Shown: positions 26,246 through 34,154, numbered from the stretch's first letter. The stretch is 64,000 bases of DNA from Niabella pedocola (GCF_021044425.1 NZ_JAJNEC010000008.1:1-64000); one strand, 5' to 3'. Translations and numbers: made by a program. Notes: generated by a model from the letters alone, not told the origin.

Positions 26246-26533
26246 CCCAGGTTGTTTCCAGCCTGTTCTTACCGTCAAACACATCGCACCGGTGGGCCTG
26301 CAGTCCGTTTAAGGAGCTATCATAACGGACTTTTGTGGCACCAGGGGATTCCCAAAAAGCAGTTAGCCTCGGCGAACCAACCGGGGTAAAGATACATACA
26401 GATACAGCGCGATGTGATCACTATTATTAGCGATGTCCCTGATAACAAAAATGCGTCTGCAATATTGCAAACGCATTTAAAATAAAAATATACAGGTATC
26501 CGCTCTTAACGCTGCTAAACTGGTTTTCATAGA
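26246..26533. other. Intergenic region, nothing recognised
   Basis: About 290 bp between convergent genes. No plus-strand terminator with a T-run was found after the clamp-motif gene. Confidence 0.35.
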
Positions 26534-26555
26534 GGGCTGTCTTTTCAGACAGCCC
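26534..26555 (-). terminator. Hairpin after the glycine-rich paralogue
   Basis: GGGCTGTC pairs perfectly with GACAGCCC around TGAAAA on the minus strand, but no T-run follows. The same stem occurs after the other two paralogues. It may be a degraded terminator or a 3'-end stabilising stem. Confidence 0.5.
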
Positions 26556-26580
26556 CTGTCATCCCGGTTTTTACTGCACC
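26543..26580. repeat. 38-nt exact repeat, copy 1 (3' flank of paralogue A)
   Basis: Identical over 38 nt to 28409-28446, starting TTTCAGACAGCCCCTGTCAT and ending ACTGCACC. Each copy lies just after the stop of one paralogue. Confidence 0.85.
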
Positions 26581-26594
26581 GTTAGCGAACTTTA

Positions 26595-27878
26595 TTAGTT
26601 TTTAACCACGGCAACTACTTTAGAGTAGGTGCTGTGACCATCCGCATCTACCTGCGCAATGCGGATATAAGCTTTCTGGTTACCTTCTTCCGGAACGATT
26701 TCTGTGCTGTTCTTATTACAGGACACGGCCGCCATTCCAATGAGCACATAGCCCAATACAGCCGACATAAATACCTTCCGGTTCCTGCGGGCACCACCAA
26801 AAGCCAGGGCTACTACCGCCAGTGCAGAAAGACCCAGCAATACCGTGTTGCCACTTTTATCGATGCGTACCGCATAAGTAGTAGTGCCCGTAAATACCGC
26901 ACCCGCGTGCTTGGATTTTACGGTAGCAATGGTTTCAAAATCGGTTCCATTCTCAGAAGCCTGAATATTAAAATGATCATTGTTGTTCTCACTCAGGGTG
27001 GTAAAATTCACCAGCAGGTCATTGCCACCTGTGGTAGCCGCAACCGATTCAAACGTTACCGGCAGCACCTGCAATATGGTCACTTCCACCCGGCCATTAC
27101 CACCGGCCTGGCCTGCTCTGCTATTAGCTCCATTTACACGGTAACCGCCGCCGCCGCCACCACCGGGAACACCCCCCGCCGTAGCGTTTGTAGTGGTATT
27201 GGCCCCATCACCACCATTAGCGCCAATACCGGTGCCAGCGGCGCCGCCATTGGCACCGTTGCCGGTACCGTTGCCATTTGCGTTTCCATGGGTTCTGCCG
27301 GAGCCATCGTTTCCGTCGCCGCCCACACCTGCTGCCGCGCCGCCGCCGCCGCCATATACGGTGGCCGTCGTATTTCCATTTTCTCCGTCTCCACCGTCGT
27401 TAACCGTAATGCTTGTAGCCCCGCCCAACGCCCAGCCGAGTGTTACAAAGCCGTTTTGAGCGGCACCGCCGCCACCACCTGTGGCACTGAAACCACTTCC
27501 GGAACTACCCCCATTTGCAGTAATATTAAATCCGGGAGAAACTGTAAAAGACGAAGCATCACCGTTATTACCGGATGTACCAGCACCTCCTACATTGATC
27601 GTGTAATTACCGGGCTGTAATGTAATATTTACCTGGGAGTAAGCACCGCCACCACCGCCGCCGCCGGCATTGTTATTACCGGTAGTACGGGTACCACCGC
27701 CGCCACCGCCACCCCAAACCCGGATGGTTACCCGATTGGCCTGGCCGGTCGGCACCGTAAACGTTTGGGCCGCGCCTGTATAATTGTATGTTTGGGCTGA
27801 TGCCGTAGCAAGCAGCAAGGATAAAGAGCCCACAAGAGTAGACCGGACACCCGTCCTGTTAAAAAACCATGATTTCAT
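26595..27878 (-). CDS. Exported glycine-rich protein with membrane-interrupted FnIII-like C-terminus (paralogue A)
   Basis: The 427-residue protein has a signal peptide (to about 29). A glycine/asparagine-rich domain (about 45-265) contains many GGGGG runs, like the Gly-rich modules of large Bacteroidota surface proteins. The C-terminal module starts LPVTFESVAATTGGNDLL and continues LSENNNDHFNIQASENG. It is then broken by a membrane helix (345-362), a basic loop ARRNRK, and a second helix ending in Cys387. The tail YIRIAQVDADGHSTYSKVV looks like the missing second half of the FnIII-like domain. The same layout occurs in two neighbouring genes. Function unknown; surface or periplasmic. Confidence 0.8.
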   Translation of the reverse strand: MKSWFFNRTGVRSTLVGSLSLLLATASAQTYNYTGAAQTFTVPTGQANRVTIRVWGGGGGGGTRTTGNNNAGGGGGGGAYSQVNITLQPGNYTINVGGAGTSGNNGDASSFTVSPGFNITANGGSSGSGFSATGGGGGAAQNGFVTLGWALGGATSITVNDGGDGENGNTTATVYGGGGGAAAGVGGDGNDGSGRTHGNANGNGTGNGANGGAAGTGIGANGGDGANTTTNATAGGVPGGGGGGGYRVNGANSRAGQAGGNGRVEVTILQVLPVTFESVAATTGGNDLLVNFTTLSENNNDHFNIQASENGTDFETIATVKSKHAGAVFTGTTTYAVRIDKSGNTVLLGLSALAVVALAFGGARRNRKVFMSAVLGYVLIGMAAVSCNKNSTEIVPEEGNQKAYIRIAQVDADGHSTYSKVVAVVKN

Positions 27879-28147
27879 TTTGTGCAGTTTTAGAAATTAT
27901 AAAAAAAGAATCAGTTACCAATGAATGACATCTGGTAAAGAGGGGCATTAAAAATTCAAAAAGATCCGGCACGCGTAAGGGCCTCAGAGATAGTTTTGAG
28001 TGGCAGTACCTGGATTTACTGCAGCAGCATTCATCAGGGCCATTTGCCTTGCGGAATGTAGCAGACCTGTATATCCATTGTTATGTTGGGGCTTTCAGAG
28101 GGAGCTCAGGATCCGCAGTGGATCGGCATCGGTTAGTTTGGAGGGTA
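27879..28147 (-). promoter_or_regulatory. Conserved leader of paralogue A
   Basis: This upstream region aligns with those of the two sister genes. On the minus strand the order is: TATACCCTCCAAA (near 28139), a hairpin ATCCG-CAG-TGGAT (28111-28123), CCACTCAAAA (complement 27994-28003), a TTACCA...TGGTAA stem near 27923-27945, and CTAAAACTGCACA just before the start. Coding sequences are much less similar than these blocks, so the leader is probably a shared control element. Confidence 0.6.
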
Positions 28148-28274
28148 TATCTGTTAAGTCGTTTTCTAGAGTACCGATGCCGGCAAAAGTACAGCATCAT
28201 GCAGCCCATGTCAATACCCCAAATAGGGTATTTTTAGAACCGCCGCATTTTTCATCACAAAAGTATACCCATAA

Positions 28275-28310
28275 AAAGAGGCTGCTTCTTTTTCAAGAAG
28301 CAGCCTCTTT
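28275..28310 (-). terminator. Strong hairpin terminator downstream of paralogue B
   Basis: A perfect 16-bp stem (AAAGAGGCTGCTTCTT and its complement) with a 4-nt loop. On the minus strand it is followed by TTTT. It backs up the weaker hairpin next to the gene and separates paralogue B from the leader of paralogue A. Confidence 0.8.
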
Positions 28311-28399
28311 GCGGCAACAGGTTTACATTTACCGCCAAGAAAACGTAGATTTATTTAAAGGATATCTGCGCCTGTAAAAAGCCGGGTAGGTTTCATAAA

Positions 28400-28422
28400 G
28401 GGCTGCCCTTTCAGACAGCCCC
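28400..28422 (-). terminator. Hairpin after paralogue B
   Basis: GGGCTGTC pairs with GGCAGCCC (one G-U) around a short loop, followed by only TTT. Homologous to the stems after the sister genes. Confidence 0.5.
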
Positions 28423-28446
28423 TGTCATCCCGGTTTTTACTGCACC
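28409..28446. repeat. 38-nt exact repeat, copy 2 (3' flank of paralogue B)
   Basis: Exact match to 26543-26580. It directly abuts the stop codon of paralogue B and includes half of the terminator stem. Confidence 0.85.
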
Positions 28447-29913
28447 TTAATCATTAACTACGGTTACAACCTTTGAATATTGTACCGTTCCGGATTTATC
28501 ATATTGAGCGATCCGTACAAAAACGGTTTGATTACGGTTCACATCAACCGTTTGGCCATCTTTCAAACAAGAAGCGGCAGCTACTACTATTACAGCTATT
28601 GCCAGCACCTTTGCCCATCTGGACCGTACCAGCGTTAACAGGAACAGCCCTCCCAGTCCGATAGCAGCCAATGAGGCTGGTATGATTAATGCCAGGCTGT
28701 AATCGATCGGCAGATCCGAATTTCCGTCAACACCTTTTGAGTCCAGCTTACCGATCGCCGTCCAGTTCTTACCATCATTGGAAGCTTCCACTACAAATTC
28801 CTTACTGTTTTTTTCTGATAAGGTTCTCCAGTTCACTACCAGCCGGTCATTTGCTCTGCTTACAGTAATACCTTCAATGGCTGCAGAAAGTGGGCTGCAG
28901 GTATTTACGGCAGGAGTTACCAGTCCAAAATCTACATTCGTGGTAGTACCACCGTTGGTAATTTGAATACTGCGTACCACTACATAAAGATTTTTGATCC
29001 GGTCCGGGTTATTCGTGGAATAAGGTGCCGGATAAATGGCGGGCAGGTATATATGCGTTGCATCATTGGTTCCGCTTGCCGAGCTGAACGTTAGGGAACT
29101 GTTGGAAGCACCCTGTACAACGGTATACAATGTGGCACCGCCATCATAGATCTTGGTATCTGTAACGGAGTATCCTGCAATACCGTCGGTTTCCTGGTAT
29201 ACATCAAAAGCGAATTGGATGCTATTGCCGGTGCCATTAGCGGTAACGGTAAAGTTCAGGATATTCGGGCCGGGATTGCCACAACCGATCAGTGCTACCA
29301 CAGAAGGATCTGCTGCAGAAAAAACAAAGCCGGGCAGTGCGCAGGCTACAATTTTACCATTATTATCCTGGGCAGACCATGAGTCACCTTTAAATAAAGG
29401 AGGTGCAGAGGAATTACAAGCCCCGGGCAGATCAATCACAATATTTTGAAATACAAAATGCGTAGCGGTTGAATTAGGAACAGGCGTTTTGGTAAACGTT
29501 ACACCATCGGATGCATCCAGCACATTTACAGTGTTATCTGGCCCGTAGGTAGCCGACAAAACCGGATTCGGAGGTTGTTGAGAATAATCCAACGCCAGTG
29601 TAAACAGCGCGTTACCCAATATATTAGCACTGGTGGGCGCCTGGTTGCTGTACGTCCAGCTCTGGCCATTGTGATAACCGCCGGCAGTCCATACATGGAT
29701 ATACGTATACTTATTACCACCATTTACATCAATATCCACGGAAAGCGTAAGCGTCGTCCGGCAATACGGTTGCCCGTTAATGATTACGTTTGATGTGCCC
29801 TGTACTTGTATCAGTGGGCTTACAAAGGTACAGGGAGCAGCCACAGCGCTCTGTTGATTTAATAGAATCAGTGAAAAGAGTGTTGCAGTTAAAATTAAAA
29901 ACCGAGTTTTCAT
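28447..29913 (-). CDS. Exported protein with membrane-interrupted FnIII-like C-terminus (paralogue B)
   Basis: The 488-residue protein has a signal peptide (to about 25). A long beta-rich region (about 28-345) follows, with an even Cys count (for example near 27, 51, 165 and 191) and repeated YTYIHVWTAGGYHNG-like strands; I recognise no family for it. The C-terminal module holds NWRTLSEKNSKEFVVEASND, a helix (405-429), basic RSRWAK, a second helix ending at Cys449, and VFVRIAQYDKSGTVQYSKVV. It shares the module with its neighbours, most closely with paralogue C (identical LGGLFLLTLVRSRWA). The basic loop predicts that both halves face the periplasm. Confidence 0.8.
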   Translation of the reverse strand: MKTRFLILTATLFSLILLNQQSAVAAPCTFVSPLIQVQGTSNVIINGQPYCRTTLTLSVDIDVNGGNKYTYIHVWTAGGYHNGQSWTYSNQAPTSANILGNALFTLALDYSQQPPNPVLSATYGPDNTVNVLDASDGVTFTKTPVPNSTATHFVFQNIVIDLPGACNSSAPPLFKGDSWSAQDNNGKIVACALPGFVFSAADPSVVALIGCGNPGPNILNFTVTANGTGNSIQFAFDVYQETDGIAGYSVTDTKIYDGGATLYTVVQGASNSSLTFSSASGTNDATHIYLPAIYPAPYSTNNPDRIKNLYVVVRSIQITNGGTTTNVDFGLVTPAVNTCSPLSAAIEGITVSRANDRLVVNWRTLSEKNSKEFVVEASNDGKNWTAIGKLDSKGVDGNSDLPIDYSLALIIPASLAAIGLGGLFLLTLVRSRWAKVLAIAVIVVAAASCLKDGQTVDVNRNQTVFVRIAQYDKSGTVQYSKVVTVVND

Positions 29914-30176
29914 CGTGTGCAGTTTTAGAATTAAAAAATAGGATCATGTTACCAAATGACATCTGGTAAAGAGGGAGGAATGATTCAAAAAATGTCGGAT
30001 ACCTACGGTGTATCGCAATAGTTTTGAGTGGGGTTACCGGCATATATCCGCCGCTACCACTACCGGGTCAGTAGCGGTTCAGGTACGGAAATAAAGCCCG
30101 TATAACCATACGGTTTGCTTTCAAGGTTCGCGGTCACATCCGCAACGGATGTTGTAAATTGGTTGGGAGGGTATAG
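29914..30176 (-). promoter_or_regulatory. Conserved leader of paralogue B
   Basis: It contains all blocks of the sister leaders: CCCTCCCAA near 30166, the hairpin ACATCCG-CAA-CGGATGT (30136-30152), CCACTCAAAA (complement 30023-30032), TTACCAGATGTCATTTGGTAA, and CTAAAACTGCACA before the start. Compared with paralogue C, the hairpin changes one C-G pair to T-A, preserving pairing. Confidence 0.6.
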
Positions 30177-30552
30177 GGTATGGACGAATTAAGCCATAGC
30201 AGCAGTTCTATACACAAAACTATTACATATACAGCACCCGGGAAATCCCCGAAAATAGGGATGCGCTTACGCAGATACGGAAAACGCTCGGGTCGGATTA
30301 ATTATATGCGCTGGCATGCGCTGCTTCAGATCATCATCATATTGCAACCACCATTTTGTGGTTAACCGGTGCCCTCATCAAGAACGAAGCCTGCGCCCTG
30401 CCTGGCTGCTGCTAAACACAACACTTGTATACAAGCGCCATGCGATAGCTTTTCTATGCCAAATTTACTTATATACAAACCCCTTCTTATACAAATTCGA
30501 CCAGTCCCCTGTTTTCATCGCCAGGTCGTTTACTCCGGAGGATAAAAACAGC
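30177..30552. other. Intergenic region, nothing recognised
   Basis: About 375 bp between the leader of paralogue B and the terminator of paralogue C. No gene, promoter match or repeat could be supported. Confidence 0.35.
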
Positions 30553-30585
30553 ATAAAAAAAAGGCTGTCTTTTCAGACAGCCCCT
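30553..30585 (-). terminator. Intrinsic terminator of paralogue C
   Basis: Minus strand GGCTGTC-TGAAAA-GACAGCC followed by eight T. It is the most complete of the three homologous 3' stems. Confidence 0.9.
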
Positions 30586-30607
30586 GCCGTTGCAACCGCT
30601 ATGCTGC

Positions 30608-31411
30608 TTAATCATTAACCACTTTAATCACTTTTGAATACTGTACCCCTCCATCTTTATCATACTGTGCAACACGAATAAACCCTACCGCTCCGCTTTC
30701 TAGATCCACCGCTTTATCGTCCTTTAAACAAGCTCCGGCCGCAACAACAACCGCCGCCAGCGCCAGCACTCTTGCCCAGCGGGAACGTACCAGGGTAAGC
30801 AGGAACAAACCGCCCATACCCAATGCTGCAGCCGCAACAGGTAGCCCGATCACCAGGCTATAATCCAGGGGACCAGAGGAGGTTCCGTTAGCCGCTTTTG
30901 AATCCAGTTTTCCGATGGTTGTCCAGTTTACATTATCATCGGACCCTTCCACTACAAACCCCTTACAATTATTTTCAGAAGCAGTAGTCCAGTTTATCAT
31001 GATCTGATGCTCCTTTTTTACAACAGTGATGCTTTCAAAGGCAACAGGCAGCGGATTGCCACCAATTACCACGGATGAATTACCACATTGCGCCGAACCG
31101 CAGGAACCGGTCCGCGGCACAAATACAGCTTTAAGCGTAGACAAACCGGTGCCGCAGCTGAGGCCGGTATATTGCATGGTACCATTGCCATTATGCTGAA
31201 AGCAGTCCTGCTTTATAAGCACGTTATTACAATAGATATTAACTTCAAGGGTTTTATTACCACTTGCTGTGAAGGCAATATCCAGCTGCCATGTTTGGCC
31301 ATCATTGCTTGGATTTGAAAATGCAGCGCTGGTTACTTTTAAACAATTCTGCGCCGCGCTTAGTAATACCATAAAAACCCCGATAACAGAGAGTAAAAAT
31401 CTGAATTTCAT
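30608..31411 (-). CDS. Exported protein with membrane-interrupted FnIII-like C-terminus (paralogue C)
   Basis: The 267-residue protein is the shortest of the three. A signal peptide (to about 20) is followed by one beta-rich, cysteine-containing domain (about 22-115). The shared module follows: LPVAFESITVVKKEHQIMIN and WTTASENNCKGFVVEGSDD (121-183), helix (184-208), basic RSRWAR, a second helix ending in Cys228, and GFIRVAQYDKDGGVQYSKVI. The segment before Cys228 (positive residues, hydrophobic run, AAGAC) resembles an internal lipoprotein signal. It is first of the three in transcription order but has its own promoter region and terminator. Confidence 0.8.
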   Translation of the reverse strand: MKFRFLLSVIGVFMVLLSAAQNCLKVTSAAFSNPSNDGQTWQLDIAFTASGNKTLEVNIYCNNVLIKQDCFQHNGNGTMQYTGLSCGTGLSTLKAVFVPRTGSCGSAQCGNSSVVIGGNPLPVAFESITVVKKEHQIMINWTTASENNCKGFVVEGSDDNVNWTTIGKLDSKAANGTSSGPLDYSLVIGLPVAAAALGMGGLFLLTLVRSRWARVLALAAVVVAAGACLKDDKAVDLESGAVGFIRVAQYDKDGGVQYSKVIKVVND

Positions 31412-31655
31412 TTGTGCAGTTTTAAGAATTAAAAAATCAGTACCCGGAAAAACAGCTGGTAAAGGAGCTTAACGGAATTCAAAAATTCAGACACAAAAAG
31501 TATCATTACCATTTTTGAGTGGAGCATAGGTTCTTTACTTCTTAGTGCCCTAGTGTAGTGATTACAGCGGCACGGCATTACAGTACCTATTACAGATGTT
31601 TCATAGAAAGCAGTTACATTCGCAACGAATGTAGTCATTGATTTGGAGGGAATAC
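31412..31655 (-). promoter_or_regulatory. Conserved leader of paralogue C
   Basis: It has the sister-leader blocks in the same order: TTCCCTCCAAA near 31646, hairpin ACATTCG-CAA-CGAATGT (31616-31632), CCACTCAAAA (complement 31513-31522), a TACC...GGTA stem, and TTAAAACTGCACA before the start. Spacing to the start is about 20 nt shorter than in A and B. Confidence 0.6.
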
Positions 31656-32300
31656 AGCAATGAGCCATCAATTGTGCGATGCAGGTGCCCGCTGCCTTTT
31701 TTAAATGCGCACTAACGGTATTACCAATCTGTTTGTATGCAATAACAAGGCCCGCAGTACTGCTCTATATTGGCGTACCATCCGTCTTGTTTCGGGTCTG
31801 CCTGTTGTCCGGCGATCTGCCGGAACAACCATTCGCCTCATATCCGCTTTAATGTTCTGATTGCCTCTGACCCAAAAATAAACCTATATCGAGGTGGTAA
31901 TTATTAAATTCGACGAGTACCGGCCGATATTCGTCGGAATCCCTGCAACCCGGGACAAAGCGGCTCCTAATAGAATGCTTCAAACAACACAAGCAGCAAA
32001 GCCCCTTCAACCCCGCACGGGTGCTGCTTTTTGTGTCCATACCCCCTGTTGCGGGTATTATGATGGCGTCCGCCTCCGGAAGAATATCCGGACATCCGCA
32101 TTACCGGGTTTACGGGGATAAACGGGCCCTTCCCTTCCGGCATTATATTTTCATTAAACGGCAGAGCCGGAAAAAGCCATCACCGGATGATTATAATTGC
32201 TAGCATCGGATCGCAACCCGATGCATCAGCATCGATGGTTCCGCCCTTAATAGATAGATACTGAAGTAACACTCTCCGAACCGGAGGTATTTAAAACTCC
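31656..32300. other. Intergenic region with one hairpin, no gene recognised
   Basis: About 640 bp. A stem GTTGTCCGG...CCGGAACAAC at 31804-31828 (one bulge) has no T-run on either side. Open plus-strand frames near 31894-32203 show no domain, signal peptide or ribosome-binding site. Confidence 0.35.
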
Positions 32301-32804
32301 TTAGTCTTTTTGAATGGTAATACCCACGGGTCCCTTCACTATCCCATCGGCCATATTGCTTCGCGCAATGATTAGTGTATAAACACCTTTCTTCAGGGTT
32401 TTATATTGCATGGTGCGGCCAAATGGTCCGTCGGTTTTTCCATCCGGCATTTCGATCTGGCTGATCCGCACATTCCGCTCACGTCCCTCCGGATTTAACT
32501 GCACTGCTAAATTCCGGGTGCCGGCTACCGGTACCTGTATATGTACCTGCTGATAATCTTTCTGTATATCTGCATGCAGCGTATCGCGGTTTCCCTTTGC
32601 CTCCAGTACAATAATAGAGTCGGCAGTTCCGGAGTTGTTAGCGGGCACGGAATCCTTTTCCGGAATACCGGATATGCTGTCTAATTGCGGCTTCTGTATA
32701 GCAGGAGCGCTATCGGCCGGTACCGGCTTCGGATCTCCGGTATGCCCACAGGCACACAGGCACCATGAAAAAGCGAGAACGTATCGGTGTATGCGTAGCA
32801 TCAT
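32301..32804 (-). CDS. Putative lipoprotein, unknown function
   Basis: The 167-residue protein has an N-terminus (MMLRIHRYVLAFSWCLCAC) ending in a lipobox-like LCAC, so it is probably lipid-anchored. A Pro/Ser/Asp-rich linker (about 22-70) is followed by a beta-rich domain with VHIQVPVAGTRNLAVQL and MQYKTLKKGVYTLIIARSN. The latter resembles a small secretion-type or pre-peptidase-like sandwich. No close family recognised. It is divergently transcribed from the YbjQ gene with only 39 bp between the starts, so the two promoters overlap and may be co-regulated. Confidence 0.72.
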   Translation of the reverse strand: MMLRIHRYVLAFSWCLCACGHTGDPKPVPADSAPAIQKPQLDSISGIPEKDSVPANNSGTADSIIVLEAKGNRDTLHADIQKDYQQVHIQVPVAGTRNLAVQLNPEGRERNVRISQIEMPDGKTDGPFGRTMQYKTLKKGVYTLIIARSNMADGIVKGPVGITIQKD

Positions 32805-32810
32805 TTATAA

Positions 32811-32833
32811 TTTTTGTAGGTTTACAAAAATAT
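32811..32833. promoter_or_regulatory. Palindromic divergent promoter/operator
   Basis: TTTTTGTA-GGTT-TACAAAAA is a perfect inverted repeat centred between the two divergent starts. The minus strand contains TATTTTTG (-7 match, 32826-32833) and the plus strand TAATTTTTG (one base too long). The symmetry may just reflect two facing promoters, or an operator for a dimeric regulator. Confidence 0.45.
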
Positions 32834-32843
32834 TGAATCTGCT

Positions 32844-33182
32844 ATGAACAAGAAATTTATCCTTTCCACCACGGCTACCATCCATTTAAAAGGTGCTGAA
32901 ATTGTAGAGTATTGCGGTATTGTATCGGGCGAAACAGTTATCGGGGCCAATATTGTACGGGACTTTTTTGCTGGTATCCGGGATATTGTTGGCGGCCGTT
33001 CTGGATCCTATGAAGAGGTATTGCGGGAAGCCAAAGACACGGCTATTAAAGAAATGCAGGAGCATGCGCTGCGCCTGGGCGCTAATGGTGTCATCGGCGT
33101 AGACCTGGATTATGAAACAGTAGGACAAAGCATGCTGATGGTGGCGGCCAGCGGCACCGCGGTGAAAATTGAAGGGATCTGA
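32844..33182 (+). CDS. ybjQ: YbjQ/UPF0145 family protein
   Basis: The 112-residue protein fits the UPF0145 (DUF74, heavy-metal-binding domain) family: EYCGIVSGETVIGANIVRDF (about 23-42), GGRSGSYEEVLREAKDTAI, and LGANGVIGVDLDYETVG. Family members form pentameric rings in crystal structures and are often called YbjQ. Molecular function is not settled, and the metal-binding name is historical. The length is complete for the family. It starts 39 bp from the divergent lipoprotein gene. Confidence 0.92.
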   Translation: MNKKFILSTTATIHLKGAEIVEYCGIVSGETVIGANIVRDFFAGIRDIVGGRSGSYEEVLREAKDTAIKEMQEHALRLGANGVIGVDLDYETVGQSMLMVAASGTAVKIEGI

Positions 33183-33380
33183 TACCGGCCAGGCGCAGGA
33201 TTCCCCGGTTGCAGCCGGAAACAGGTTTTAAGAAACAGGCAGCAGTACCGGCAAGCTGCGGCTTCAACCAGACGATTCGTGAACAAACAATCGTTCTTTT
33301 TTGATAAAAAATATTGATAACCAGACAACCAGGTTATCTGCACCTGCGTCTTATTTCCGATTGAATAATAAAGGTGGGAC

Positions 33381-33460
33381 AAAAAAAATCCCCAACATTG
33401 TTACACGTTGGGGACCTTCATCAAAAACCATTAACCATTAAACCTTATCCTATGAAAATT
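33381..33460 (-). ncRNA. Candidate small RNA with own promoter and terminator
   Basis: About 80 nt on the minus strand. It is preceded by a consensus promoter, and its predicted start site near 33460 follows from the -7 position. It ends in a perfect stem TCCCCAAC...GTTGGGGA (loop 10 nt) followed by eight T (33381-33388). The 5' part contains tandem TTAATGG units, likely single-stranded and available for base pairing. No ORF of note is inside. Both neighbouring genes are on the other strand, so neither accounts for this transcript. Confidence 0.6.
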
Positions 33461-33466
33461 CAATCT

Positions 33467-33498
33467 CAAATTTATAAACAATTTCCTATATTTCAAAA
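33467..33498 (-). promoter_or_regulatory. Consensus promoter of the candidate small RNA
   Basis: Minus strand TTTTG (33494-33498), 19-bp spacer, TAAATTTG (33467-33474): both elements and the spacing match the Bacteroidota primary sigma factor consensus. Confidence 0.65.
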
Positions 33499-33578
33499 GT
33501 AATATTTTGAAGTGTGGGAAATTTTCACATTTTCTTATCAAATTATTTCCTGCCAAACCCCTAATAAGCTAAAAATCA

Positions 33579-34154
33579 ATGAAAAGAAAAGTTGTAGTGG
33601 CCATTACCGGTGCAAGTGGCTCTATTTATCCTTTGCGGCTGTTATCCAAGTTTTTACAAATACAGGAGCAATGGGATGAAATTGGGGTGGTAGTAACCAA
33701 CAACGCTAAAGAAGTATGGCAGGTAGAAACAGGCACTGCTTTTACACCGGAATCTTCCTTTTCCTACTATGCCACTACCGACTTTAATGCACCTTTTGCC
33801 TCGGGCAGCGGCCGGTTTGATACTATGATCGTTATTCCCTGCTCGATGGGTGTGCTGGGCCGGATTGCTACGGGTATTTCCAATGACCTCATCACCCGGG
33901 CGGCAGATGTTATACTAAAGGAACGGCGCAAGCTGATCTGTGTGGTGCGCGAAACACCTTACAGCCTGGTACATATCAGGAATATGGAATTCCTTACTCT
34001 TGCCGGCGGCATTGTTTGTCCCGCAACTCCCTCCTATTACAGCAATCCGTCAAGTATAGAAGCTGTGGCAGATACCGTAGTGGACCGGGTGCTGGACCTT
34101 GCGGGTTTTGACATTCCTTCCTATCGTTGGGGTAGCGCCGAACAGGATCTTTAA
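33579..34154 (+). CDS. ubiX: Flavin prenyltransferase UbiX
   Basis: UbiX attaches a dimethylallyl group to reduced FMN, making prenyl-FMN, the cofactor of UbiD-type decarboxylases used in quinone synthesis. The 191-residue product has the flavoprotein start VVVAITGASGSIYPLRLLSK. It also shows IVIPCSMGVLGRIATGISND, ERRKLICVVRETPYSLVHIR and CPATPSYYSNP, which carry the FMN- and phosphate-binding residues. Length is typical. No ubiD is seen in the window. The start follows an A-rich stretch without a Shine-Dalgarno. Confidence 0.95.
   Translation: MKRKVVVAITGASGSIYPLRLLSKFLQIQEQWDEIGVVVTNNAKEVWQVETGTAFTPESSFSYYATTDFNAPFASGSGRFDTMIVIPCSMGVLGRIATGISNDLITRAADVILKERRKLICVVRETPYSLVHIRNMEFLTLAGGIVCPATPSYYSNPSSIEAVADTVVDRVLDLAGFDIPSYRWGSAEQDL

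Noticed and set aside
26634..27620. 328-codon open frame on the plus strand
   Set aside because: It is antisense to the glycine-rich paralogue A; GGN-rich codons create open frames on the other strand. No protein family, signal peptide or start signal.
30180..30618. Two short plus-strand open frames in the gap before paralogue C
   Set aside because: No start signal, hydrophobic pattern or domain; the second runs across the minus-strand terminator.
33452..33502. 16-codon plus-strand ORF (MKIQSQIYKQFPIFQK) after ACCATTAACCATTAAACC, resembling the start of an outer-membrane receptor gene
   Set aside because: It stops after 16 codons, has no ribosome-binding site, and overlaps the promoter of the minus-strand small RNA candidate. 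Complementarity to start regions seems the better explanation.
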